This document shows positions 1 through 11,885 of a DNA stretch of 64,000 nucleotides, piece after piece. This stretch comes from Anastatus disparis (taxonomy: Eukaryota > Arthropoda > Insecta > Hymenoptera > Eupelmidae), in NCBI GenBank assembly GCA_017163975.1, contig JAFFSR010000218.1, positions 8,559,501 to 8,623,500 of the forward strand. Direction: 5' to 3'. Below the pieces are notes generated by a model. The model saw only the letters and a program-made list of their open reading frames with translations, was not told the DNA's origin and ran no database searches. A program made the position numbers and the translations under genes. The first letter of the stretch is position 1, and each line of letters begins with the position of its first letter.

Positions 1-393
1 TTTGAAAAAAAAAGTGATGAAGTTATTTTGTAAAATTCGAAATTAATATTAATTGTGTAATTTAATTGATCTCGTTTAAAAAGTTTTACATAGGTAAAAG
101 CAATAATTTATTTATAATTTATTTATTAAATATAAATTTTTCCTTTATTTATGTTATTGATTATTTTCATTTTTTATAATTAAAGCCAGAAATAATTTTA
201 TCAACTACAAATACAATTTTAATATGATTAATCCATCAAATAATTGAAACAACAAAAAAAATTAATAAAACTTCCCATTTGGTTGGATTTTACATTACGT
301 ATCTAATGAAGATAAAAAACTTCTAATTTATAAAAAATAAATTTTAAAAATGTCTTTGTTTATTAAAAAATTTGTATTCTTCAATTTTTCCAG

Positions 394-3300
394 AGACAAG
401 GTTGCATACACGGCGAGGAATTGCCATACTTTTTCGGAGCACCGTTAGTATCGGGCCTTGCGCATTGGCCTCGTAACTATACGAGAACGGAAGTTGGACT
501 TTCTGAGAGTGTCATATTGTATTTGGCGAATTTCGCTAGAACTGGGTAAGTTATACTTATTGGCTTCTGTCATATTGATTTAAGCGTCTCTTTTTTTTTC
601 TTTTTTAAAAAAAGAAAGAAATAAGGAAAAGAAAGCTGAAATTTCCATTCGAGATTTATCAAATTTATTGCTAAGAAGAGAATATCCAGAAAATGTTTGA
701 ATTGTTATTTTTAAACGTTTTCAAAACGTTTAATAAATTTATTGAATTTCTTACTTTTTTATTGTAATAAATAAGAAAATCCATAAATGAAAATTTTTAT
801 TAATAATTTAATTGAATGATTATATTAACAATCACCATTAATTTGAAAATTTGTAAAGATTATGTAAGTAACGCGTTACAAAAACATTATTTTTTATGAA
901 AAATATAAAATTTAATTTTTTTCACTTCTGCTTATTTAAGAGATTCTTTGACATCTTTATTACGAAGCTATAAAAAAAAGCGTATATGATTTTTTAGATT
1001 AAATTTATTATCCAATTTCTAAGATAATGTAATCCATTTGAAATGTCTACCCAAGCAAATTTATTAAGTTGCGTTATATTTTCCTTCTGAAGCATTCTTC
1101 TTGAAAAAAAAAAAATTTTTTTTTTCTTTTCTCCCTCATTCTATAAAAAGAAAATCCGTTTCAAGACGATCGGATCTCATTCGTTTGGAGATCTCATTTC
1201 TGTTCAATTGAAATGAAGCTTCTAATGGGTTTAAATTCAATGAGAAATTAATTTTTTCTAAAAAATAGTACTTCTTCGATTATTATTGCTCGCTGTACTT
1301 TGTCAAAATATTTGATGAACATTATTTACATAATCCTCTTACGAAAACTTGTTTTTCATTGTATAGTGAAATATTTAATAATGCTTTCAAAATTTTTCCG
1401 CAAGACGTACACTTTCGTAATTATATTAAGGCGCCTCCTGCGAAAAATAATTTATAAAAAAAAAGCATTAATAATTTAAAAAATTTTTTTATCATCCCCG
1501 CCCTCAAAATCACTTAAATTAATAATTAACTCCCTAAATAAGACGATCCTCAAAAGTAAAGAACTGAAATAAAAAAAAGCAAAGTAAAAAGCATTCTCTC
1601 TTATTCTTTATTCGCGAAGAGTACAAAAAAAAAAATTTTTTTCTTTTTTTTTTTGAGCATCCGGTGCCAATTTACCTTCGTTCTTTGAAGTTTTAAACCA
1701 CCTCCTCTTTTCCCCTCTCGCTCTGTCTTCCTTGCCTTTTTTTTCTGCATAGAAAGGCTTTTAACGCCAAGAAGAATTCTTAACTTTATCAAAGAGGCGG
1801 ACTTAAAAGTTAAAATGACAAGTTGGCTGTTTCTATAAATTGTACAGTTAAAGATCATTCTTTACTCAAAGAACATCTTTTTTCTCTCTCTCTTCTCTTT
1901 TTTTTACCTTTTAATGTGTTTTCTTTTAGTGTTGGATGAAAGAGTCTGTTTATATGAAAAGGAGAGAGTATTTATTACTTTTATTGGTCGTTAAAATAAA
2001 TAAAAGGATAGTTTTAATGAAAACATCTTTCAGATATTTATTAATTTTTGTTTTAGATGATTTTTCCTTTGCGATTAATTATATTTTGAAAGAAAAAGTT
2101 AAATACTTTATTTTTATAGAATATTTGCAGAATAAAGCAACAATAAAGTTTTATGGATTTAATAAAAATGAAAATTCAAATGAAATTTAATTTTTTTCTC
2201 TAAAGTTAATTACGTTAAAAACTAAAAAAATAAAAGAACTTTTTACACATTTAGTGAAGTCACCTAATTTCTTTTTTCCACTCATTGCCACTGAATATGC
2301 TGACCGTGTTATTCATTTAATTTCAAGTGCGTTCTCGCTGAGTTTAACTTTTTTTATTATGTGGCCTTTATTATGTGAATTTTTCGTCAAGTTGAATACT
2401 GTCGATTTGTTCATAATATATTTGGCCTTATTTCGAGATTTTTTTTCAAATTTCTCGTATTGCTTTTCATATTAATTGAATTAATCAAAATACTACTATA
2501 AAAAAGCCAAAAGCCATTTTATTATTCATAACAGTAATAATAAATCCTTTAGGTATGAAAAGCGATATAAAATAAAATCAAGTTCATAAAATAGCAATAA
2601 AAAATTCATATGGTTTCTTTAAAAAGTTATTCATGTTTCAAAATCAAAATGTACTTTTATTCAAAAAACAAAATTTATATGTAACATATAAATTCTTCAT
2701 TTATACGCACCAACAATCTACGCACTTCTTCAAGTATTATCTAAATATTTCCAATATCAATTTCACTTTAATCTACTAACCAATCCCTACTGACAACAAA
2801 CCCCTACGTCAACGTGTAATTTTCACCCTAAATAAGATATTATGTTAACAAAAATAAAAACTTACACTTGTTTGTAACCAACTGGCCAATAATTTTATTT
2901 TATTATTTTATTCCTTTTCAGTAATCCAAATGAGGGTACGCCAGAACCAGGCTCGCCAGCCTCGAGGCCCGAGCGAACGAAACTTAAAAATCTCGAATGG
3001 ACTGCTTACGAGGCTGTGCATAAGAAGTACCTCTTTATAGGTAAGTCTCAGCTCTTTTTTTTTCATTCCTGCCTTTTTTTTATTCTTTAAAAATGAGCAA
3101 TAAGTTTCTTATCTATCAAGTGCAGGGAGCATACATTTTCGTCGTTTAATTTTTTTTTCTTGAAAAACAAGAAATTTGGTATGATCAGGGGAGTAATTTT
3201 TTTTATGGAATACGAGTTTTATGGTTTAGATGCGGTAGAAGGATTTCTAATATATTTGAAACTTATTATAATTGGCTTTTGAATTTAAATTGCGAATCGA

Positions 3301-6300
3301 TATTTTTAAAATTGTTTGTTAAAAATGGTAGGTGAAATGGGATGACTAAAAAATTTTAATTCAATTTGATTGATTTCGCATACTTCAATCAATAAAATTA
3401 AAAAATCTAAGCATCATAGAAATATAAAAATATTCTTCAGCGTAATTTTCCTAAAATCTCATAAAAACACTTTTTTAGTTCAAAAAAAAAGAAATTTGAA
3501 ACAATCACTTCGGTGCTTGAAAAAAAATATATCCATACATGTAACTAAATTCTTGTACATTCTCATTGGCACTAATTTTCTAAAACAAAGCCAAAATAAC
3601 AATTCTCAAGTAGATCCATCGTATCAGCAAGACCGCAGCTTTCTTCCGAACGTGTCATTTTCTTTCTTCTCTTTTTTTTAAATTTCACTCTTTGGAAATA
3701 GAGAGAAGAAGAAGAAGAAGCAGCTCAAAATCGATCTTTTTCTTTCTACTCCCCTATTTTTTCTTTCTTCCTGAAACTTGGCCAAACCCACCCACCTTTA
3801 ATTTCTTTCAACTTCGGCCTTTTAGCTTCTTTTCTTTGATTTATTTTTTTCTCTCCTTTTCTTCATCGCTTCTTCTTCTTCTTTTCTTCTTTTTCTACTC
3901 TTAAAGCTAATGCACGGTGATTAGTACACGCGCGCGTGCGTTACAACCTTTAAAACCTTTACTTAGAAGTTTTCTTCTTCTTTTTTTGTTTTATCTATTC
4001 ATTTTGCTTATTTTTATTCTTCAAGAGCGCGCGATAGTTAATCTTATTTGAGGATCTAAAACTTGTTTGATTAAATATACGTATTTGCGGATTAGAAGAT
4101 TTGAGGCTTTAGATAAGAAGGAAGTTTTTAACTTCAAATGAAAATTTCTTTAATTTATTAAAACTGAACTTTTTTTTGTATCAAGTCGTTTTTTGGGCGT
4201 ACACGTGCATATGTAATTTCTACACGGTGAAATTCAAAACAATTCGATTATTTATTTGGGTGCTTAAATTTATACTTCGTTTATTTTAATTCAATCACAA
4301 ACAAAAAAAAAAGAAAGAAAAAAATTAAGTTAATCCAATCGAGTATAGTAGGAATAGCGTGAATTCGTCTGTTCATTCATGTGCAATACGTGTTAGGATA
4401 GACGAAGTTATTTTTTTTTTTTCAGGACGACAATTGGATAAACTCGTAGAAAATTTTTCGTAGCAAATGTACCCTCTTGGGTGAAACTATTCTTTTGAAA
4501 TACCTTCAAGTGGATATACGACCATTTGAATTCGAAGTGAGTCCTCTTCTTCTTCTTCTACTTCTATTTTCTTTTTTTTTTGCTTTAAACTTCAATGAAG
4601 TTGCCATCCTTTTTTTTTCATTTAAGTTTCAATTGAAATCTTTCACTTGATATCTTCAATAAGGATACTTCGGTGCTTATGACCTTTTATAGGAAAAAAA
4701 TGTTTGTGTTGTGAGATAAAATAAAATAAAATAATGCTTAACAATTTCAGAATTGTTTGATGTTCATTAGAGTTTCATTTTTTAATTGAATGTTGTTACT
4801 GCAGAAGATCATTTAATTTACTGTTGAAACATCAGTTTCGATAGAGTTCTTCTTACATAGTAAATTTTTTTTTTATGTAAGAAAAGAAAATTGCAGACGA
4901 CGCTTACAAAGTCACTTTTTTTTAGATTGAAATTTTTAAAATTTCAGAGTTTAAGGTAAAATTAAAATTTTAATGAAATTTCTTCGGCAACGCTCGATGA
5001 AACTTAATTATTATAATGAATATAATGTTGAAAGAAGTTCGAAGCTTCCTTTTTTTGCAAAATAAATTTTTCCACGGTATATAATAATATCAAACTGCAG
5101 TAATCTGTAATTTTGATATTTATAATGTTATTAAAATTATTAAATGAAAAAGAAAATATTTTCAAAATAAACGTAGTGTAATTAAGAACGAGATTTTCGA
5201 AAAATTTTTCAACATTTTTATATAACACGATGAAAGAAAATTTTAAACTAAACATGAATCAATTTTCTTCAAGCCTTAGTAGCAAAAAATAGAAAAAAAA
5301 CATTGAAAACATCAAACTTAATAATTAAAACAGATCGTATCCTTAGAATTGAATTTCTACATCTAAGACTTCCGTCTCTCTCGAAAACAGAAAGCACAAA
5401 TATTTGCTCATTCAATTATCTCACCGTATAAACGTATAATGTTTATACTTCTTATGATTATCCGCTCGAGTTTCATTTCTTACCTCATAATATTACCTTA
5501 GTCTCGAGCTATTCAAAATAATTGTTCTTTTATAATTCATTTTTCTTTTTCTTTTTTCGATGATTTAGAAAAAAAATTTTCTTCCTAAGAAAGAACTTGA
5601 GAAAAGGGCGCCTGTAAATTTTATAATTTTCGGACAAATATTTTACAACAGTAATATAAAGATATTTTTATGGCGCAGGAAAATCTTGATGGATATGCTT
5701 TAACTTAACGAGTTTTATATGGGAAAATTATTTTTTTTTTTTCATTGGAAAAAGAGAGCAAGGAATACGTATCATTAATTTTGACGATTTAGCGAATATC
5801 AAGCGAACGTATCCACGCGTACAGGGATTCAACATCGATTATTCAAATTTCTCGTTTAAACAGATGATCATCGTCGATCTCAAAGTTTACAATTAAATTT
5901 AAAACTCCTCGATGTAATGTAAATAATATCGAAAATCCTTGCCGTCTGGACTGCAGCCAGGAAATTTATTACTATTTTAAAAAGTTATTTTATAGTCTCC
6001 ATAAAGCACGCAGTTATAAAATTGTAGTTAAGCATATGGTTACTAAATTTTTTACTATTCCGGAACCTTTTCTCCAAATAAATAATCTTCATCCTTTTCT
6101 TGCAATTATAAAAACTCAGCATCCGAATTCACCAAACCTTTTCCTTATATAAATTTTTATTTAATTACTCTCCACATTTAATTTATTTTTCATGGTTGTT
6201 AAAAAACTTGGGACAAAGTTCAACAATTTTTTCTTAATACGTCTCTCAAACAAGGGCACAATTAACGACGGCAATACCGGAGAAAAGCAAAGATTTCCTT

Positions 6301-9300
6301 TTTAATTGTGGCTACAATCGACATGGAACACTCGATGTACAATTGAACAACTTGCCTTACTTTCCTTTTTTTTCTTCTTCTTCTTCTTCTCCTCTTTTCG
6401 TCTGATCGTACAGTACTTACATATAACGACTGTTAAGGATAACTACGGGGGTAGTTATATTCTTCTCATATAACGGCTATGAAGGAGAGGCAAGTCCATG
6501 CTTTCTCTCTCTCTCTCTCTGTTTCATCGTATAACTTGAAAAATATTTTATCTTTTTATGGCGGGTACTTCGTAAAGTGCTTAAGAAACTTTTGAGAGGA
6601 GAAGTATATATGTATATAGAAATATCGCTTAATTCGTTTATTATTATTTGTTTACTCAAATCAAATCACCGGTAATAGTATAATATGTATATAATTATTG
6701 TATTGTTGTTGTACTTTAGTAATATTGTTTAATCATTCATGCATAGAAAGGTTAGGAATTAGAATAATGCTAACATCAAATATTAATGTTAATCTAATAT
6801 TAAAATTCAATCATTTTTTACACTTTTTGACAAAAAAAACTTTATGAAATTGAGTATAATAATGAGTAATGATGTATTAAAAAAGAAATATTAATTTCAT
6901 TTTAAGATAACCCTAGTAGAATATTGACCATGTTCTGGGCAGAATTTCTGGCCGATGTAAGTTTAAATGACACTTATTTAGAAATTTTAGAAATTTTTTT
7001 AACAAAATTTTTAGATAAACATAATTTTAATTCACGTCGACCAGAAATTCTTTTAGTACATGATCAATTTTCGACCAGGGAATACTTGTAATTACTTGAT
7101 TGAAAAATTTGTTTATTATCATTCAATAACACAATATTTTCATATTTTCATATTTTCATATCATGTCTTGTTCTTGACCAAGAGCCTCAACTTTAATGTT
7201 TAAAACTTCCAGATACCTTAATACAAAAATTATCTTACCCTCAGCCCCCGTTCCACGATTTTAATTAAGTTTGCGTGCAAGAAGTAAACATGAACATATC
7301 GTCTGCGTGCGTGCAACGTATGTATAACCGGAATAAAAAAAAAGGTATACATCAGTAATAAAATTAAGATAAAACAAAAAATAAAATCTAACAACGCAAA
7401 AAAGAAAAAGAGAATTACAAAGTATTAAAAAAAAAAAAATACAGAAAGAAAAGGAACATATAAGAGGTAAAGATAGGAAAGTACGTTGAGCGTTATAAAG
7501 TTTTTTTTTCTAGAGTACACTTGCGTGATATTATCAAAAAAAAAGAGAAAAAAAGAACTGGCTCACTTGGCTCCACTTTGTAATGGGTCACGGAGAGAGA
7601 GGGAGAGAGCCGAGCTTGCAACTCGTTATAATTATCTAAATGAACGATCCACCCTAAGGTTTGTCTAGACCGTTACACGATGTACAAATATATATATACA
7701 CGTAGAAAATTTAAACTATGATGCAGTTACTGCGAAATGGCCAGATAGAAGAATAGTTAAGGCGTATACACGAGCACTCGTGCTAAAGATTGCAATTTAA
7801 AAAAAAAAATGTTAAGAAAAATAAGGAAAAATTTAATAAGTTTTACTTGCGTTTAGTTATGTATGTAGAAAAGTATATACTTTGATGGTGTGGTTTGAGT
7901 TTCTTTAATGGTATGTTATGCAACCAGGAAGTAAAGTCGAATATTTTTGCCGAGGGAAGAATAGATTTACTATCTGAACCATCGTCACTTTATTGACACA
8001 AAAACGCTGATATAATCGAAAAAAAAATTGAGAACTTAGTTCTGAAATAGAAACTATAACAAATTCATTATAAAATAGAGAACCATTAAAAATATATCGC
8101 ACTCCAATAATTTCAAATTGTTAATAATGAAACAAATTCTTCCAAAATAATTTTTTCATATTTATATTAATATTTATAAATATTTAATTATATTAAATGT
8201 AAAAATTTTAATTTAATTATATTTAAATTTATTTAAAATAAGTTTAAAAAAATTTTAAATGATTGAAATTTTAATATTAAAATTTTATGAATTTTTAATA
8301 TATTGATTTTTACTATATTAAAAATTGATTGCATGTTATGAATTTCAGCAATTTATTGGATTAAATAAACTTTAAATTAATAAGGCAGTAAGTAGTACTT
8401 TATTGCCTTCTAATTTTAGAAGTATTAAATATGTTTTAATTTCGCATCGCTTTCTGAGCTAATAAACTCGCCATCACTGTACAGACAAAAATAAAAAAAA
8501 TTCCGAACACTTGTAGATTCAGAATCAAATTAATACAATACGTGGATTATTTAAAACGTTCTATGATTATATTATCTTTTAATATGAAGGTGAGACTTAT
8601 AGACAAAAATACTATATTGTAAATAATAAAATGACAAACAATAAAATTTATTTAAACTTTATATTCGAAAAAAATTTGTCTCTATACTTAAAATTTTCAA
8701 TAATATTTATCGAGTACCAAAATAACGTTAACATAATAATACAGTTACATAATGAAATATTTATATTTAATTAACATTTTAATTAAATATACATTCCGTG
8801 AATAACATTAATACGTTATTATAATACTAAATAAATTAAATTTAGCATAATAACAACGTACAATCCCAAACCGAGTGTGCCATGGTTAATTAAACAAAAA
8901 AACAAATGTTTCTAAAATTATGCTCTGGGTACACTTGCGATGCCCTTTTTTTCCTTGTCTTTTCGCTATTGTGCTTTTTATTTAATTAAATAACGAATTA
9001 AAATTAAAAAATTAAACTTATCTCCAAGAAACAAATGTAGTTCTGAGTTGAAATTAATTTTTCTTTTTATCCTAATTGATCTACACGTGAGAAGAGGAGA
9101 AAAAAAAAGAAGGGAATGTTTTAAGATTCCGCGCACGTTTTTATACCTACATTGTGCACGCTCGGTGTAATGCAAAATAAAATTTAATAAAAATTTTCTT
9201 GATTCATAAAAGATTTTAGAAAAGAAGAATATGAATTTTTTAACGATACTATTAAATTTTGTACAAAAGTAGTAATACGTACATCAAAACGAGAAAGGCG

Positions 9301-11885
9301 CAAGTAGTAACAGTTTTGTTACAGTCAGACATTATACCGGAGTACTTAAAATCGTTGAATGAAATTCATTTTCATCGCGAGCTGTTTGATTGAGGACCAG
9401 TTAACGAACTATTTTTTATTATTTTAATTAAAAATCATGATTTTGTTAAAAATAGAAAAAAAAGTTTCGCACTATTTTTTTTTCTTAAAATTAAAAAATT
9501 TGTCAAATTACCTCTTCAACATCACCGCATTCTTAATTACGCGTCACTCTTTTGTACTCATTTTCATCAAAAGTTTAAAGAAGCTTCCACTGTACGCACA
9601 TTTTCCTTGACCTCAATTTTTTTGGCTTCAACTTAGATCTTTTTTTTTCTTTTATTCTTTTCGCAGACACTAAATCGAAACTGAAAAATCACTACAGAGC
9701 ACATAGACTGTCATTTTGGTTGAACTTGGTTCCTGACCTACATAAGCCCGGATCTGACGATGTTCCTAGGTCTCATCATCTTTTGGATTCCGAGCAGGTT
9801 TGTAGAAAATATGTTATATTATTATACTATATTATTATTTATTTTTCTGTGCTCTTTCTGTAAAAATTGCCTTATATACTAACTTCCCATATAAAAACGT
9901 GATGCGTGGATTATGAATAGAAAAGTGTACATAACTTGTATATAAAAACAATCACGCACAATCTATACACAATCAATACACAGTCTGCATGAATTTTATA
10001 TCATATGCATACACGAAGAGAATTATCCGGTATAAAAATTATTCAGTAGTTTGAGATCCCAGTTGATTGATGCAAATACCACTTTATGTTACATTTGCTT
10101 TGTTCATAAACACTTTAAAAATCTTCGTAGCTAATTAGTATCGCGATGATAGCATAAATACAACGACGTTAAATAAAATTAAAATAAAAATTATCCAGTA
10201 AATCTAGGTAATCATAGGACGCCTTGCATCTGAAATTCCCTATTTATATATGTTTTATACTTTCAGGTGCCGCCGCGTTTCATCCAGAGGTTACCAGCCA
10301 CAACTGCACGTCCAACAACAGTTGAAGTAACAACTGAAAAACCGCCGAACATAACGGCAACGGCCCAACCGAGCGAATTAACGTACGAGGAATCAACGGC
10401 ACAACCAGAAGATGGTTTTGCTGCTTACAGCACTGCCCTTAGTGTTACAGTCGCTATTGGCTGCAGTTTACTCATACTTAATGTCCTGATATTCGCTGGT
10501 GTTTATTACCAGAGGGACAAAAATAATCAGCAGCATTATCCGAAGAAACGACAAGAGAATGGACAAATGCCCAATAATATTTGCGGGGAATTAGGTACGG
10601 TATCATTTTTTTTTTTCTTTTTAATGTTTTTTCTGTTTGCTTGCTATGTTAGTTAGCCACTGTAATTTTAAATAGAGATTACTATGATAATGAAATTTTT
10701 AAAATATATTTATTTTTACACTTTTTATGTGAATTATTTTATTGATATTTTTTAATCAATTCTTTTGAAGATCACAAGTTTCATATTTATTAGATTTTAG
10801 ATTTCTTGAAGTGAAAATTTACTTTATATTGGGAAAATTTGTTCTCAAAAAATAATAACTTAAAAATAACAATTTTCTGTTTTAGAATATATATTATAAA
10901 AAACTTTTGTTTTTAAAAAATAGTCAGCATGAAGTATTATTTCAACTGTTTACTAATAAATAATTATTGATTTATTATATATTTTAACATAATTTTATCA
11001 ATATATTAAATTAAATTTTTATATCTCATTGCAAAACTCAAAATGGCAGAAATAATAAAAGTTTCTAATTCTTTTAAGATCGTTGGTTTAAGATCTAACT
11101 TTTACGACTTTCCTACGTATTGTATAAAAGAAAAATCAGAACTTAAAAATTTGATACATTCAATTTCGATGTCAGCAATTACGGTAAAAGTTACAAAATT
11201 CAAAATGTGTCCTATCTAGTATAGATTATTAGATCTTTTAAAATTAGATCGGCCATTTTGAATTTTGATCTTTAACTTGTAATTTAAGACTTTGAAAAAT
11301 TGAACATATTGAAAATCTGATTTTTCTTTTTAATTTTAGGTCAACCATATTGGATCCGTCAAACCGAATTTTAAAATTCAAAGTTTGAATACAAAACCGA
11401 ACGATCTTAATATCTTACAAAAGACTTTTATACATAATTAAATAAATAAAAAGTGACGATTTTCACTTTGAGAAATCGAAACATTAAATTAATGTTTAAA
11501 AAGATAAAATAGAAACGAAAAAAAAAACCTGATCTAAAAAAATTAAAAAAAAAATTAAAACCCAAGATTCTTTCATGTGATGTGAACAGAAGGCAAGAGT
11601 GCGCCGGAACGTCGCCACATACAGCACATGCCACCCCCAGTGTTTGCCGATCCTCAAAACAATACTTGCCATGTACCAATGCCACCGCCTCCGCCCAAAA
11701 ATACAAAACCAAATAAGCAGCAGCAGCAACAGCAGCAGCATCAATCCAATCCAAATGTAATAATAAGTCCAAATCATTTGCAACAAGTCGAGAGTATGGC
11801 AATGGCTGGCTCTAGCACGTTGAAAAAGCATCAGTCGATGCATCAGCATCAACAACAGCAGGTCATGGAAGAACTGAGGGTCTGA
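394..11885 (+). CDS. nlg: Neuroligin, 3' part of gene (partial at 5' end)
   Basis: Postsynaptic adhesion protein of the cholinesterase-like family that binds neurexin; the start lies left of the window. Coding exons: 394-545, 2922-3040, 9667-9797, 10267-10594, 11590-11885 (1026 nt, 341 residues), all with GT-AG introns and matching phases. The first exon reads [16 protein letters not shown] followed by NYTR and LANFARTG, the conserved end of the esterase-like domain; the third reads [17 protein letters not shown], typical of neuroligins. Exon four has a Thr/Pro-rich stalk, then one hydrophobic segment (starting [14 protein letters not shown]) followed by a basic stop-transfer QRDK. The last exon is Pro-, Gln- and His-rich and ends in ELRV, a class I PDZ ligand like those that bind PSD-95-type scaffolds. 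Candidate poly(A) signal AATAAA at 12007-12012. The introns of 2.4 and 6.6 kb contain no exon I could support. Which insect neuroligin paralogue this is cannot be told from the C-terminus. Confidence 0.93.
546..2921 (+). other. Neuroligin intron, no gene seen
   Basis: AT-rich intron with many homopolymer runs of A and T. Open frames here (for example 1601-1858 on minus, 1936-2190 and 2254-2475 on plus) are Lys/Phe/Ile-rich low-complexity translations without recognisable domains. Donor GTAAG at 546, acceptor CAG ending at 2921. Confidence 0.8.
3041..9666 (+). other. Neuroligin 6.6-kb intron with MITE and simple repeats
   Basis: Large intron. It holds a MITE at 6911-7080, pyrimidine-rich tracts around 3690-3900 and 6360-6400, a CT repeat near 6502-6520, an 8-bp tandem repeat ATATTTTC near 7132-7156, and GA-rich sequence near 7590-7610. 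No coding exon could be supported; the reading frame joins directly across the intron (YLFI then DTKSKLKN). Confidence 0.75.
6911..7080. mobile_element. MITE, TIR family A, copy 1 (170 bp)
   Basis: The two ends are inverted repeats of about 70 bp: the left begins CCCTAGTAGAATATTGACCA, and the reverse complement of the right begins CCCTGGTCGAAAATTGATCA. They stay similar inward through AGAATTTCTGG and on to a TTTA-rich centre, leaving almost no unique middle. A second copy at 15196-15359 has the same architecture. There is no coding capacity, so it would depend on a transposase elsewhere. Its target-site duplication is unclear. Confidence 0.8.
10049..10185 (+). repeat. tRNA-derived SINE, 5'-truncated copy
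   Basis: Lies in the short neuroligin intron 9798-10266. It carries the 3' body of the SINE family (TTTGCTTTGTTCATAAACAC, then CTAATTAGTATCGCGATGAT, then AGCATAAATACAACGACGTT and an A-rich tail) but lacks the tRNA-like head. It is flanked by an imperfect 15-bp direct repeat, AAAAATTATTCAGTA at 10034-10048 and AAAAATTATCCAGTA at 10186-10200. A target-site duplication plus 5' truncation is the signature of LINE-driven retroposition. Confidence 0.85.
10595..11589 (+). other. Neuroligin last intron with degenerate repeats
   Basis: AT-rich intron. Between about 11040 and 11400 related short motifs recur in both orientations (AAATTCAAAATG, GGCCATTTTGAATTTTG, CAACCATATTGGATCCG), suggesting an old decayed repeat. 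The intron ends in a tandem acceptor, CAGAAG at 11587-11592. Confidence 0.55.
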
